In this document: in pieces, positions 44,901 to 52,741 of the stretch
How the letters are laid out: every line of letters begins with the position of its first letter
Numbering within the stretch: position 1 is the first letter of the stretch
Source: Culex pipiens pallens
Taxonomy: Eukaryota; Arthropoda; Insecta; Diptera; Culicidae
Reading direction: 5' to 3'
Length of the DNA stretch: 64,000 nucleotides
NCBI RefSeq assembly: GCF_016801865.2
Contig: NC_068938.1
Location: 195,766,429 to 195,830,428 of the forward strand
Translations under genes and position numbers: made by a program
The notes under the pieces: model-generated
Seen by the model: only the letters and a program-made list of their open reading frames with translations
Told to the model about the DNA's origin: nothing
The model's database searches: none

Positions 44901-47900
44901 GGTATGGATACGGACTACACTAAAAAGAATGATACAAGGTAAAAAAAATAGTGATTTTTTATTTATTTTTTTGTCACTAAAACTTGATTTGCAAAAACAA
45001 ACACTATTTTTATTTTTTTTTAATGTTTTGATATGTTTTAGGGAACATAAAATGCCAACTTTTCAGAAATTTCCAGGTTGTGCAAAAAATCTTTGACCGA
45101 GTTATGAATTTTTGAATCAATTCTGATTTTTTTCAAAAAATCAAAATATTGGTCGCAAATTTTTTTCAATATCATTTTTCGATGTTAATTTAAATTTGCA
45201 ATTAAAAAGTACTTTATTGAAATTTTCATAAAGTGCACCGTTTTCAAGTTAAATCCATTCTTAGGTAACTTTTTTGAAAATAGTCGCAGTTTTTCATTTT
45301 TTTTAATTAGTGCACATGTTTGCCCACATTTGAAAAAACTATTTTTGAAAAGCTGAGAAAATTCTCAATATTTTGCTTTTTTTGAACTTTGTTGCTACGA
45401 TCCTTAGTTGCTGAGCAAAGGTTTAAAAACAGGAAAATTGATGTTTTATAAGTCTCACCCAAACAACCCACCATTTTCTAATGTCGATATCTCAGCAACT
45501 TATGGTCCGATTTTCAATATTAAAATGTGAAACATTCGTGAAATTTTCTGATCTTTTCGAAAAAAATATTTTCAAAATTTTCAAACCAAGACTAACATTT
45601 CAAAAGGGCTAAACATTCAATATTACGCCTCAGCAACTAAGTGTCGTATCAACAAAATTCAAAAAAGCAATTTATAGAGAATTTTCTCAGCCTTTCAAAA
45701 AAATTTTTTTCAAAAGTGGGTAAACATGTGCACTAATTAAAAAAAAATGAAACACTGCGACTATATTCATAAAAATTACCTAAGAATGGCTATAACTTGA
45801 AAACGGTGCACTTTATGAAAATTTCAATAAAGTACTTTTTAATTGCAAATTTAAATTAACATCGAAAAATGATATTGAAAAAAATTTGCGACCAATATTT
45901 TGATTTTTTGAAAAAAATCCGAATTGATTCAAAAATTCATAACTCGGTCAAAGATTTTTTGCACAACCTGGAAATTTCTGAAAAGTTGGCATTTTATGTT
46001 CCCTAAAACATATAAAAAAATAGTTTTTTTTTGCAAATCAAGTTTTAGTGATTTTTTTCAGTTGAGTCCTTATCCATACCTACAACTTTGCTCAAGACAC
46101 CATATCGATCAAAAAATTCCTTCAAAAGATACAGATTTTTGAATTTTCATCACTTTTTGTATGGACAGCTGCCAAATTTGTATGGAAATTTCTATGGACA
46201 AACTAATGATGAAAAATTGCTTCTTTGGGCATGCCGAAGCCACCAAAAAAGTTTCAGCTGGATAAAAAAATACAAAAATTAAAATAAAAAAAAAAGATCG
46301 ATTTCGTGGAGAACTGCTCAATGCTAGGTTTTTACATTTTTCAGTATGAATGGCATACGAAAATTAGTATGATTTTAAACCTATGAAGTTTTTTTTTGTA
46401 CAAAATACTATAGTTTTTAAAAAAATATAGTATTCTTGATACTATTTTTTTTAATACATATAAAAATGAAGTGTAGCACGAGTCCTGTTTTTTTTTACAA
46501 AATACTGGTTTCAAACTGTTCACACTCTCATATTTTTTCGTGAAAGTATTATTAATTAGTATTTTTTCCTTCTCTTGGTAAACAATTAGTAAACAGCAGT
46601 ACTAGGAAAAAATATTGTAACTTGAATATCAACCAATCCAACTGAATTGAGTGTAGTGATAATTTACTGAAAATTGAATGTTTCAAAATGTTATTTTGTT
46701 AAAAAAACAGATTGATTTTTGAAAATTACGATACTTTGTGAAAATATAAAAATGTCCAGTGGAGATGAAAATAAACCAAAATGTGTTTATGTTCAATCTC
46801 TAAACATCAAACAAAGATCATTTACCTTCGCAATCGCCGTCACCGACTCCGGCTTCAGAATCTTCGCCCGACCCTCCTCCTCGGTGAAGCCCACGTTGCC
46901 CATGTGCAACACACTGGCCACAATGTCCAGAATGAGCCGCTGCTCCTCGTCCGGAATCTCAATCACCGCCATGGCCTTCTGCACCTGGCGGAAGTTTTCC
47001 GCGTCGCGGATGCCCGCACTGTGCCCGTTGTCCCCGTCCGACAGGTAGTAGTACGTGTCCAGCTTGCGCTTCAGGTGCAACTCCTGCAGCAACGCGTCGT
47101 CCGCGCCGGCCAGCAGCTGGTAGAAGATGTGAAAGTTCCGCTCGCCGCCACTCTGGTGCACCACCCGGCTCTTCTCGAGCAGGTAGTTCAGGATGTTACC
47201 GCCCTCGGGCGCGCCCCGGAAGTCAAACTGCACGTCCATGTACTTGCCAAAGCGGGACGAGTTGTCGTTGCGGTTGGTTTTGGCATTGCCGAACGCCTCC
47301 AGCACCGGATTGCTCTGCAGCAGTTTGTCCTTGACGCCCTCGACGCTGGTCGTGTGCCCGGTGGCGGCGGCAATGAACTGCAGGACCTTCTTGGACGCCT
47401 CCGTCTTGCCCGAGCCGCTCTCGCCCGAGATGAGGATGCACTGGCCGCGGTTCTCCTCGGTCAACGAACGGTACGCGTTGTCACTCAAGGCAAAGCTGTC
47501 GGGGGATTTGAGATGATTGGGGTTATTTTTAGAACAGTTCTGAACCAAGTAACGAAAATAGTGCTTGTGCATGATGTCTCGCAAGTCTCGCTGCAGCGTT
47601 GACAGTCCAGCCAGAGTCTTATTTTGAACACTTACACGTGGGGTGGTGCTTCGAAGAAGTGTCGTTTCCGGTACTCTTTGACGTCATCTTCCGTGTAGAT
47701 CGGTAGCTCCTTGTACGGGTTGACGGAAATCAGTACGTGGCCGATGTAGGTCTGCAAAAAAACAAAGAAAAGGGTTGAACCCGCGTCAGTCAATCGAAGG
47801 GGGGAAATTCGATCCAGTTGAAATCAAGTCGAGGGTCTAACGGTCGGCAAAAGGTTTGCGGTGTCGAATTGCACAAATCCGAGGAGTGTCGATGACCTCC

Positions 47901-48096
47901 GACTTCAGTATTGCACCAGTTGGTACCAACAAAACAAACAAATGCTACCAATTGGTGAACTCAGACTTACGTAGATGAGGTTCTCCTGGAAGCGCTTCTT
48001 TAGATTGTCGATGAACGCGTCCTCGCTCTGGTAGTTTTCAAGCAGGACCTGATCCTGCAGCCCGACCCTGTCGCGATCATGGAGTCCCCGTTCCAT
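35804..48096 (-). CDS. Myo61F: Unconventional myosin class I (Myo61F / MYO1C type), six exons found, last exon missing
   Basis: This is an actin-based motor that links membranes to the cortical cytoskeleton. Exons join as 48096-47971, 47751-47636, 47495-46826, 38078-36342, 36278-35968 and 35903-35804, all with GT..AG borders and matching phases, giving 1020 residues. Visible features: P-loop GESGSGKT (105-112), switch I NDNSSRFG (157-164), switch II DIYGFE (381-386), actin-binding region with IRCIKPND (583-590), and IQ-type calmodulin-binding repeats around 700-712, 721-733 and 743-758. A basic TH1 tail follows, with KYDRRGYKPRER (890-901), whose Lys890 and Arg901 align with the phosphoinositide-binding Lys/Arg pair known in vertebrate Myo1c. 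MYO1C proteins are about 1030 residues, so only a short C-terminal exon is missing. The class assignment is firm; calling it Myo61F rather than another class I paralogue rests on the N-terminus (MERGLHDRDRVG) and tail. Intron 3 is 8.7 kb and full of transposons. Confidence 0.96.
35968..36278 (-). CDS. Myo61F: Myosin exon 5 (TH1 tail, PH-like lipid-binding part)
   Basis: The 311-bp exon (residues 884-987, last codon split) encodes YSTPVIKYDRRGYKPRERFF and the following beta-strand-rich segment. Acceptor 'cattctag', donor GTGAGT. It follows a 63-nt intron. Confidence 0.95.
36342..38078 (-). CDS. Myo61F: Myosin exon 4 (rest of motor, neck, start of tail)
   Basis: The 1737-bp exon encodes residues 305-883 in one frame. 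It contains switch II, the relay/SH1 region, the loop with IRCIKPND, the converter end (FIRLPKTLFETEDAF), the IQ-type neck and the beginning of TH1. Acceptor 'ccccttttcag', donor GTGAGT. The opposite strand is also open for 583 codons here, a by-product of GC-rich third positions. Confidence 0.97.
38266..38337 (+). mobile_element. 5'-truncated retroelement tail in myosin intron 3
   Basis: 'tctaacctatggcattctcc' through 'gattggccgcgttagggt' and a 'tattagataagatta' tail matches the 3' end of the SINE-type element at 59302-59970, including the start of its (GATTA)n tail. Only the last about 70 bp are present. Confidence 0.75.
38719..39144. mobile_element. 426-bp MITE with 24-bp terminal inverted repeats
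   Basis: The left end 'ccatcccgggcagacgg' plus 'taataac' and the complement of the right end agree at 22 of 24 positions. The interior is built from many short palindromes of the 'ataacaaaatttgttat' type. No ORF. It lies in myosin intron 3. The flanking target duplication was not clearly identified. Confidence 0.88.
40173..43124 (-). CDS. CR1 ORF2: endonuclease and reverse transcriptase
   Basis: It is 983 residues from the first Met; a start at 43025 (MPNNYTH), 34 nt after the ORF1 stop, is at least as likely. The N-terminal APE-like endonuclease shows the strand LNVRG (46-50), ETK (75-77), GDFNIN (192-197) and SDH (260-262). The reverse transcriptase shows KDYRPIS (554-560), motif A VDFSLAF (628-634), GTPQGS (686-691) and YADD (716-719), all consistent with activity. 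In motif A the Asp usually found two residues after Ala (AFD) is Asn here, while the first, catalytic Asp is kept. No stop or frameshift interrupts it. There is no RNase H domain, as expected for CR1. Confidence 0.94.
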   Translation of the reverse strand: MEIRRLSSSTARRTSPHPRTASCTLSLTFPHVSMPNNYTHFRVGHLNVRGLEHHIDGVKIELDKTQYHVFAVTETKMKTSSPVGPVRVPAYNFFRHSLPAGRGRGSKACGGVGLYVRHGLKATTVIKSTHDVASPIASRVEYMVVQIKVNELSIGVAVLYNPSCTNPNFSQHYEKVLLDMLDFGFDRTYIVGDFNINVAAGSPSVNLTALHRIHAAFNLTVLHTGPTRITDTSSTTIDLLITDGPQYIKKAKATSVSNISDHEVVYLVADIRVHRTCQRTIRARNFRNIDQLQLQADFQAKDLRRLFGSADINEKATVLNSELTSLLDAHAPERTVTIRDERTPWITQQIKEAVELRNLALKLYARNPNRTRGDVQWLDFERKRDRASSLIFAAKKRYAELNFSHDLPAKKLWSNLKRDGIHNSTKQCSSSADISADELNNFFSDGHRRLGPAATQRSAPRAPNHRTAIDHGANGFSFRHTSVEEICRKIFEIDTNATGTDGIPISFLKMLCPFILPVLCHLFNAIIDSRTFPALWKTAIVTPIPKTSNPALPKDYRPISVLPAVSKVLEKILLNQITEHLDNPNNRLLARNQSGYRKGYGTTTALAKVTHDIYGNLDAGRCTAMVLVDFSLAFNCVDHHLLAAKLNREFQFSGPACELVSSFLRGRKQSVRHGSALSAVREVTDGTPQGSCLSALLFSLYINSLPASLKCKYQLYADDLQIYISGEIAEVDRLIAAINVDLATIASWASRNHLYPNPKKTQAIIFRRAAEVVPRTNILFCGEVVPITDKVTNLGLEMDSWMTWEHQVNSVVQKSYNTLRTFRRFAGVLSRPTRRKLVQAVVVPFFTYCDIVYYHGLSVALKNQLHRCYKSAVRFVYNLRRRDTTADVRHTILGHDLPANYYFRTCCFMRRGYNNDLPEYILDHLVHGQQQRTRSLIVPQHTTSSGKSVLIAGISSWNNLPTEVKVKPTLSAFKSSLRSHLQN
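43060..44121 (-). CDS. CR1 ORF1: PHD-finger nucleic-acid-binding protein
   Basis: It is 353 residues. A PHD-type zinc finger lies near residues 8-75: CNIC, a Lys/Ala-rich insert, CDAC, a His-x2-Cys (FHPVC) and a final CEKC. A coiled-coil-like segment follows (about 85-150, TIQELSSQIAKLQAELEAV), then a C-terminal part rich in basic and aromatic residues. ORF1 proteins bind the element RNA and help assemble the retrotransposition particle. Start at the first Met (MDVGDDD). Its stop overlaps the first possible ORF2 start by about 65 nt. Confidence 0.88.
   Translation of the reverse strand: MDVGDDDIKCNICHRNSSPSKGRAKKAKKAKKTDWIACDACDTWFHPVCVRINKEQMEKVDDLHFLCEKCCVRGCLFPKVTPTPTVGGDLDALTKTIQELSSQIAKLQAELEAVKVSNKKQLDRFRNQLHSEDRVETQRAAQDRLVNNIGEKLDIIEKGAKLASTCSQSVNSFRLAVNKIPFKEGECVRSLVENVLALLDSQNESKHVTSCFRLPVKPSKWTDRTISPTIVVVFDNVEARQAVLRRYFNMHHEAKLCNLRGGPELDYRFTLNEMLSVNTFRLRNFALRLKQNKAVKSVFIRNDRVSVLLPGQKRYIPIETADQLCELTNVLNVGDSSSVFFDCTANVSTSSHC
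44699..46320. mobile_element. Long palindromic (foldback-like) element, copy 2
   Basis: It starts 'gagcagttctctcagatcc' and ends 'ggagaactgctca', with inverted arms of about 750 bp carrying 'gaaacttttttggtgccttc', 'gcatcattagtttgtccata', 'caaagttgtaggtatggata', 'aacttgatttgcaaa' and 'gataaagtgcaccgttttca'-type sequence on both sides. The centre is near 45510-45600. The arms agree better with each other than in the copy at 8757. It lies in myosin intron 3. No transposase. Confidence 0.88.
46321..46825 (-). other. Proximal part of myosin intron 3, AT-rich
   Basis: It runs from the palindromic element to exon 3. It is AT-rich with a cluster of short 'atacta'/'tagtat' phrases; no gene or clear transposon was recognised. 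The donor GTAAAT of exon 3 is at its right edge. Confidence 0.6.
46826..47495 (-). CDS. Myo61F: Myosin exon 3 (P-loop and switch I)
   Basis: The 670-bp exon encodes residues 81-304. It holds the ATP-binding GESGSGKT and the switch I loop NDNSSRFGKYM, followed by the class I phrase LLEKSRVVHQ and ERNFHIFYQLL. Acceptor 'cccccgacag', donor GTAAAT. GC content at third positions is much higher than in the surrounding introns. Confidence 0.97.
47636..47751 (-). CDS. Myo61F: Myosin exon 2
   Basis: The 116-bp exon encodes TYIGHVLISVNPYKELPIY and following residues (43-81, the last codon split). It has an acceptor 'tttttgcag' and a donor GTAAGT in phase 2. It forms the start of the motor core upstream of the P-loop. 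Confidence 0.95.
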
Positions 48097-48121
48097 GTTT
48101 ATGCCGAATTTTGGCGAGTTT
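47971..48121 (-). CDS. Myo61F: Myosin exon 1 of the coding series (start codon exon)
   Basis: The ATG at 48096 begins MERGLHDRDRVG, and 42 codons end at a GTAAGT donor. The exon itself starts at 48121 after an acceptor ('ttttttacag'), so at least one upstream exon exists. The 25 nt before the ATG are open in the same frame (NSPKFGIN), so an upstream ATG spliced in frame would yield a longer N-terminus, as is known for vertebrate MYO1C isoforms. Coding begins at 48096 if the short form is used. Confidence 0.93.
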
Positions 48122-51100
48122 CTGTAAAAAAAGCAGAAAAAAAAGAAAACTTAAATCATTAATTGATTGTACGTGCCAAAAGTGGGTTAGACCACAAAAC
48201 CGCAACCTTTTTATTAGATTTCCCAAGAACACAACTCTTAAGCTACCGCACCGGCACCTTAAACATTTCTCCCACAGTAGAAAAAATAACAGACACAAAA
48301 AACCCCATTGTCGACCACTTTTATGGAGGCGTCTTGTTTCGCGCAAAATTGGTGTGACCACAAAACTACCTCTTAGCTACCTATAGTCGTACTGCAGCTG
48401 CTGGTACTAAAAATTAAAATTAACGCTTCGGTCAACACCCGCACCTAAAACAGGGCCTTGAAGGAGCTAGGCATTGGGAGAGACCAATGGTCATGAGCAC
48501 GAAAGTAAGAGCCCACTCCCAAACTAGATAAGATGAAAGATGAGCTAGTGCGATGGTCCACTAATCCATTATTTGCGCGTAATGAGGCCTTAAGCCGCGC
48601 GGATGTGCGAAGGTGTGACGTTTACAAGCTATGAAATGAGAAAATTTTAAGTTTTTATGTCTATTTATGTATTTTGCCGTTTTTTATCATTTTGAAAAAG
48701 TTTTTTAAATATTTATTCGTAATAGTAAATAATAAAGCAAATTTGGAAGGAGTAAATTTTATCGGTGTAAATGTTTTTTTTTTTTTTTTTTTTGTGCAAA
48801 GTTGTAAGTGTTGATTAAGACTTTTTTATTATTGACCCTGAGTTAGGCCATGACTCTTTTTACTTGGAAGACGATATTCGAAGAAAAACGACAAGACGGG
48901 ATCCCGTCTGTGATCTGGTGATTTTTTTTTTCGCTTCTTAACCACTTGATACTACCAGTTGTCGTTTTTCGTTGATTAGGACTATTCAGGAAAAAGTCTC
49001 ACTGAAAAAATACTCATTTTCAAATAATTCAACATTTGAAAGAAAAAAGTGTTCTAAAATGCATTTTCCACTATGCTATGCCCACATATGCTACAGCTGA
49101 TTGCACTTGAATTTCGATTGAAATTTTCTAGTTTTTGAAAAAACTATTTGTTTGCCCCCTGAATATTCAGGCCGATTTTTAAGAAGCGGCTTACAAACAT
49201 TAAAAAAAATATTTGTACCAGCTTAATGTTGTTTTTTGGTAAAATTTTACCTCTGCAATGATGCAATATTGCATCAATTTAGATAGAAACGTGGAATTAT
49301 ACTGTTGGAAATGTTACATTTCTTGAAGTATTTTTGTTTATGTCTGTTATTAAATACGTGCCAATTTCCGAAGGTTATATTATCATGACGATGAAACAAA
49401 TTGGCTAAAATTTTACAGATTTAGAAAAAATACAATGATTGGTAAAATGATCTAAATCTTAGTGAATTTCTAAAGAAATTTGTTAATAAATTAATTTTTG
49501 TTCACCTTACAACCAATTTTCGGTATTTGTTTTACATAATGACAGATGGTTCACCGATCACTCTAAATTTTACCAATTTTGCAACTACCTAATACTACTT
49601 ATAGTAAAAAATCATTTTTCAAGATAATTTACGCAACAGTGCACTGGCGTGCGTGATAGTGAAAATTGTATTTCTGGAATTACACCTAATTTAAAAAAAT
49701 AATTTCATAAAACTTTGAAGTATCGTTTTTTTGTTGAAATTATCGTTTTAAATTGTAGAACTTACGGACCTAATCCTGCAACAATCTGACTGTTTTTTTT
49801 TGTAAATAATTTGGTACACAGTATTTTGGTGAATGCATCGTCATATCGCCATAGTCTGCGTAGTTTTCAAAATACTTAAAAGTGTGTAATACCAATCTGG
49901 GTGTTAAAAGCTCTCGTTGATGTGCACCGTGAATATGAATATTTGAAAATATTATTATTGAAAAATTTAGCACGCTTCATTAAAGATAAACTAATATTAT
50001 TCAGAAAATATAAAGAAATAAGCTGCGAATAATTCTTTTCTAAACATTTGAATTTATACGAAAGATAAGTTGAAAATTTATTTGTAACGATACTGTCAAT
50101 TAAAATATTAAAAATGTTTGTTAATTTGAAAAATGTACAAATAATTCAAGAGGAAAATCAACAAGAGAATTGAGAAAGCACTTTTAATTTTATTTGCAAC
50201 GGCTTATGAATACCGAGATCAAATTTGCCACCTTGAAAAAACTCCGTCATCCCCACCGCTAGGGTAGCAAATTTGCCACCGAAACAGGCCCACCGCGGGG
50301 TCAAATATGGGTTTATTTCATTTTTTGCTTTCGTTTACCTTCAAAATCAATAATTACGCGTTGATTAATGCCTAGAAATGCTAAAAAATTATAAAACTTT
50401 TAAATCCTATTGAAAATTAAAAAAAAATCATTTTTCGAAAATGTCGAAAGTTTTACAATATGCTAGCCGATTTGATTCCCACCAAACTTACTCCCGAGTT
50501 TGCCACCGAGTCTTCCACCGCGCGTAGCAAAGCAGGTACCAAATTTGATCTCAAGTTCATCTGTAGAAGAAAAATATGTGTCGATACCGGTCGGGTACTC
50601 ATTTTCTGATACTCGACATGTACCGGCAAGCCGGGAGCAAAGTTTTGAATGCGTGTTTTGAAGATTTTTGGATGTCTGCTCTGGTTAGTGAAAGCAAACA
50701 TGATCAAAAATTCAAAAAATCTGAAATTAAAAATCCCGAAAATCAAAAAGTACCAACATAAAAAAAATTAAAAAAAAATCTAAGAATCGAAAATTATAAA
50801 TTATGTTTGTCTAATTGATAGATTTTTTAGCTGTTTCAAATTGTTTAAATTTTTTATTTCTTTAAATTTTTTATCTCTTTAAATTTAATTTTTGTTTCGT
50901 TCTAATTAATTTTTTTTATTTATTTCTTGATTTTTAGCCTTTTTTGATTAGGCCCTGTAAACAAATGCAAACATTGAGTATGTACCTCTCACACCTTCAT
51001 CGGAATAAGCGGGATACACCAAATGTTTACATTTGATTATAGGACGTTATCAAAAAAGCCTAGATTTTAATTTTTAAATTTATTTTTTCGTCAATTTTAT

Positions 51101-51958
51101 AAATTATTTCAAGCTCTTATTTTTTACGATTTTTTTGTTTTAATATTTTAATTATTTTTTTAGCTATAAATTTGTATTTAAACTTTTAATTGTATATATT
51201 TTTTTTTTGATTTTTGAATCTTTTTTTTTAACTTAAATTTTAAATTAAATTTTTTTATTTTTAATTTTTTTTGAATTTGTTTAATATTTAGATTTTTTGA
51301 AAAATTTGTTTTTTTTTTAAATTTGTTGATTAAAAAAAACTGATTTTTTTATTTTTTTGTATTTTATGATTTTTTATTTTTTTCCGGTCCGATTTCTAGC
51401 TTGATTCGATTTTTTCGTGCATAATTCCATTTGATGCGGTAGCAAACAGGTACCGCGGTGGGGTTAACGTCGGGTACAAATTTGATTTGCTTCGATGTTT
51501 GGCACCAGCGCTGGAGATGCACTTATAGACTGTTTAAAAACATACTGCTTTGCATACAGACTTGAGTGAGAGTTAACTAAAACCTTAGAAGTTCATTTGT
51601 TTTTAGTTTATTGTTATTTCTGGCAATCTGGCACTGGACTAAGAATCAACTGTAACTAACCAGTGTTAGACTTTAAAAAAATCAAATATAAAAGATCTAT
51701 TGATTTTTTAAATTTTGTGGATAAAGGTGTGGACTGATTTATTTAAAATTGGGTAAGTTTTGGAAGTGTCAATTTAGATTTTTTTGTTTTTACTTTTTCA
51801 AATAAACTGAAGTAAACTTACATAAAAAGGAAAACTTCATTCTAAGAATTCTAGTGTGGGGGAAGTAGGGCCTGTGCAAAAATAGTTTTTAATCAGTGAT
51901 TGAATACCCTTTACTGTTTTGCCCTTTTTTACTGTGTAACTTCTAACAATTGTTTTCA
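48122..51958. other. Upstream non-coding DNA of the myosin gene
   Basis: By position it is intron or 5' flank of the minus-strand myosin gene. 48380-48620 is GC-richer. A poly-T run is at about 48776-48793, and a fragment of the poly-G/C repeat family at 49060-49200. An inverted pair ('gagatcaaatttg' at 50216 and 'caaatttgatctc' near 50540) bounds a possible foldback, with a further relative near 51475. 50760-51410 is extremely AT-rich. No coding exon was recognised; a 5' UTR exon may be hidden here or further right. Confidence 0.35.
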
Positions 51959-52507
51959 ATCATACAAATTTAATAAATATGTGTGAGTGTGTGCAACCAA
52001 CCAAACGGGACCACGCGGTCGCTTCTTACAAATTGAGTTGTTTCCATGTATTTTTAGCTCTCATTCTATACATGCAAATAACTCGCATATGCATTTGGAA
52101 GGTGTTAGCTCTGCCGAGCTTCGGTGACCCATAGGAGGATGGCGTCGCTATTTTTAGACCACATTTTCCACTTTTTCTCATCGAAACCGACTACTTTATC
52201 GACTTCATTTTGCTGGGCGAGATAGGACGCCGTCTATTTTTAGACGATGACTCAGCACTTTTCCACTCTTGCGCTTAAAAAAACCAGATGGCAGCACGAT
52301 GTAACGCCACGTCCCTATTTCTACGCTGGCTAGCCAAGCGCGAGGAACTTCAGCTTTATCGACAAGCCCCGCCCTGAAGAACGTTTGGACCAATCGGATT
52401 CAAAAGTTATTTAGAACTTCCGAACCCTTGTCAAAATGGACAAGGACCCAGCGCGTATATAGTTGATGGTGGTAACAGTATTCCTAATTCCAGTCATAGC
52501 TCACCAA

Positions 52508-52582
52508 GTCGCGATGGCCTAGTGGTTAGCATTTTTGCATACCAATCCAAAGGACGGGGGATCGAACCCCGACTCGAGCGAC
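52508..52582 (+). repeat. Second tRNA-like unit of SINE A, facing the first
   Basis: It is 75 nt with acceptor-like ends 'gtcgc' and 'gcgac', a good A-box 'tggcctagtggttagca' in Asp/Glu tRNA style, and a B-box-like 'ggatcgaaccc' with one mismatch. The anticodon arm is not well paired. It points toward the Thr-like unit on the other strand. Confidence 0.75.
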
Positions 52583-52641
52583 TTTGATTTTTCGTACTTG
52601 TTCAGAGTTTCAAGATTTATATTTCCTATACTTTCTCGTTG

Positions 52642-52716
52642 GGAGCAGATGGGAATCGAACCCAGGACCATTCGCTTACAAAGCGAACACCGTAACCAGT
52701 CAGCCACGGCCGCTCC
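52642..52716 (-). repeat. tRNA-Thr(TGT)-like unit of SINE A
   Basis: It is 75 nt with a 7-bp acceptor stem (ggagcgg with ctgctcc), an A-box 'tggctgactggttacgg', a 5-bp anticodon stem (ttcgc/gcgaa) enclosing loop 'tttgtaa' with anticodon TGT, and a perfect B-box 'ggttcgattcc'. A full cloverleaf can be drawn by hand. Its place inside a duplicated-target repeat makes it a SINE promoter rather than a host tRNA gene. Confidence 0.82.
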
Positions 52717-52741
52717 TATCATACAAATTTAATAAATATGT

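Larger units (their letters stand above)
51983..52717 (-). mobile_element. SINE-type retroelement with two facing tRNA-like units (element A)
   Basis: It is flanked by an identical 24-bp target duplication (starting 'atcatacaaatttaataaat') at 51959-51982 and 52718-52741. Read on the minus strand it begins with a tRNA-Thr-like unit (52716-52642), followed by a second tRNA-like unit of opposite polarity (52508-52582). Then comes about 500 bp of tRNA-unrelated body ending '...ttgcacacactcac'. The head is shared with the element at 59302-59970, but the body is not. No ORF. The long duplication indicates LINE-type target-primed insertion. Confidence 0.88.

Noticed and set aside
47192..47584. Small ORFs on both strands over myosin exon 3
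   Set aside because: Shadows of the motor-domain frame.
52508..52716. Two genuine host tRNA genes
   Set aside because: They lie within a retro-inserted unit with target duplications and recur in the same arrangement at 59302-59498; the second unit lacks a proper anticodon arm.
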